A DNA stretch of 5,497 bases from Candidatus Cryptobacteroides faecihippi (lineage in GTDB: Bacteria; Bacteroidota; Bacteroidia; Bacteroidales; UBA932): positions 1-5,497 of the forward strand of contig JAGHSC010000089.1 of NCBI GenBank assembly GCA_018066065.1. Reading direction: 5' to 3'. Shown here in pieces: positions 5,430 to 5,497 of this stretch. A model generated the notes under the pieces. It was not told the origin of the DNA. It did no database searches and saw nothing but the letters and a program-made list of their open reading frames with translations. The position numbers and the translations under genes were made by a program. The stretch's first letter is position 1. Every line of letters starts with the position of its first letter.

Positions 5430-5497
5430 TGGTACTGGGTAGGAGAATCGAACTCCTATTGCGAGATTGAGAATCTCGAGTACTAACCGTTATACGA
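5430..5497 (-). tRNA. tRNA-Glu (anticodon CTC), 5' acceptor strand missing
   Basis: The minus strand folds as a tRNA from position 8 to the 3' end. The D arm has G10-C25, T11-A24, A12-T23 and a T13-G22 wobble, with A14 and G18-G19 in the loop. The anticodon stem CGAGA/TCTCG holds the loop T-T-C-T-C-A-A, so the anticodon is CTC (5471-5469), reading the Glu codon GAG. The T arm is AGGAG/CTCCT with loop T-T-C-G-A-T-T. The 3' acceptor strand ACCCAGT (5440-5434) is followed by A73 and an encoded CCA ending at 5430. The first seven bases (expected ACTGGGT) lie beyond the right edge. The gene is otherwise intact. Confidence 0.92.

Overview
The window looks like chromosomal DNA of a member of the Bacteroidota, most likely Bacteroidales. 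The grounds are several lineage-typical features: a DUF4988/PL29-N-type lipoprotein whose cysteine is followed by acidic residues, a DUF1460 amidase-like protein, a small membrane protein of the kind often mislabelled '6-phosphogluconate dehydrogenase', a secreted S9 peptidase with the N-E-F-G-I block, Bacteroidota-type -7 promoter boxes (TAnnTTTG), and no obvious Shine-Dalgarno sequences. Genus cannot be fixed from the sequence alone. Base and codon use look even and moderately GC-rich across all genes, with no sign of recent transfer, integrase, IS element or CRISPR.

Layout. At the left edge (1-196, minus) is the first 65 codons of a surface lipoprotein gene. It is divergent from a plus-strand gene (275-1207) for a secreted DUF1460 NlpC/P60-like amidase. 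That gene converges, with only 4 bp between stop codons, on a four-gene minus-strand cluster reading right to left: secreted CE2-like SGNH esterase (5329-4187), small membrane-anchored protein (4183-3788), secreted S9 dipeptidyl-peptidase-IV-like peptidase (3745-1697), and a 153-aa protein with one EF-hand/dockerin-type calcium loop (1673-1212). Gaps of 3, 42 and 23 nt make one operon likely. Upstream of the cluster lies a partial tRNA-Glu(CTC) gene (minus, running off the right edge), closed by a strong intrinsic terminator.

How the genes may work together. Three of the four cluster products carry an export signal or membrane anchor: an esterase acting on acylated glycans, a proline-type exopeptidase, and an anchored protein of unknown role. 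This fits processing of glycan and peptide nutrients at the envelope, but a shared pathway is inference. The DUF1460 protein probably acts on peptidoglycan peptides in the periplasm.

The most interesting signals are: (1) a perfect 9-bp inverted repeat filling the space between the -7 box and the esterase start codon, which shares a 14-bp palindromic core (12 of 14 matching) with the tRNA terminator 46 bp upstream, so that two similar palindromes bracket the operon promoter; and (2) the compositionally strange calcium-loop protein at the operon end, which has no Glu, Arg, Cys, Trp, Tyr or His. No clearly new defence or mobile system is visible.
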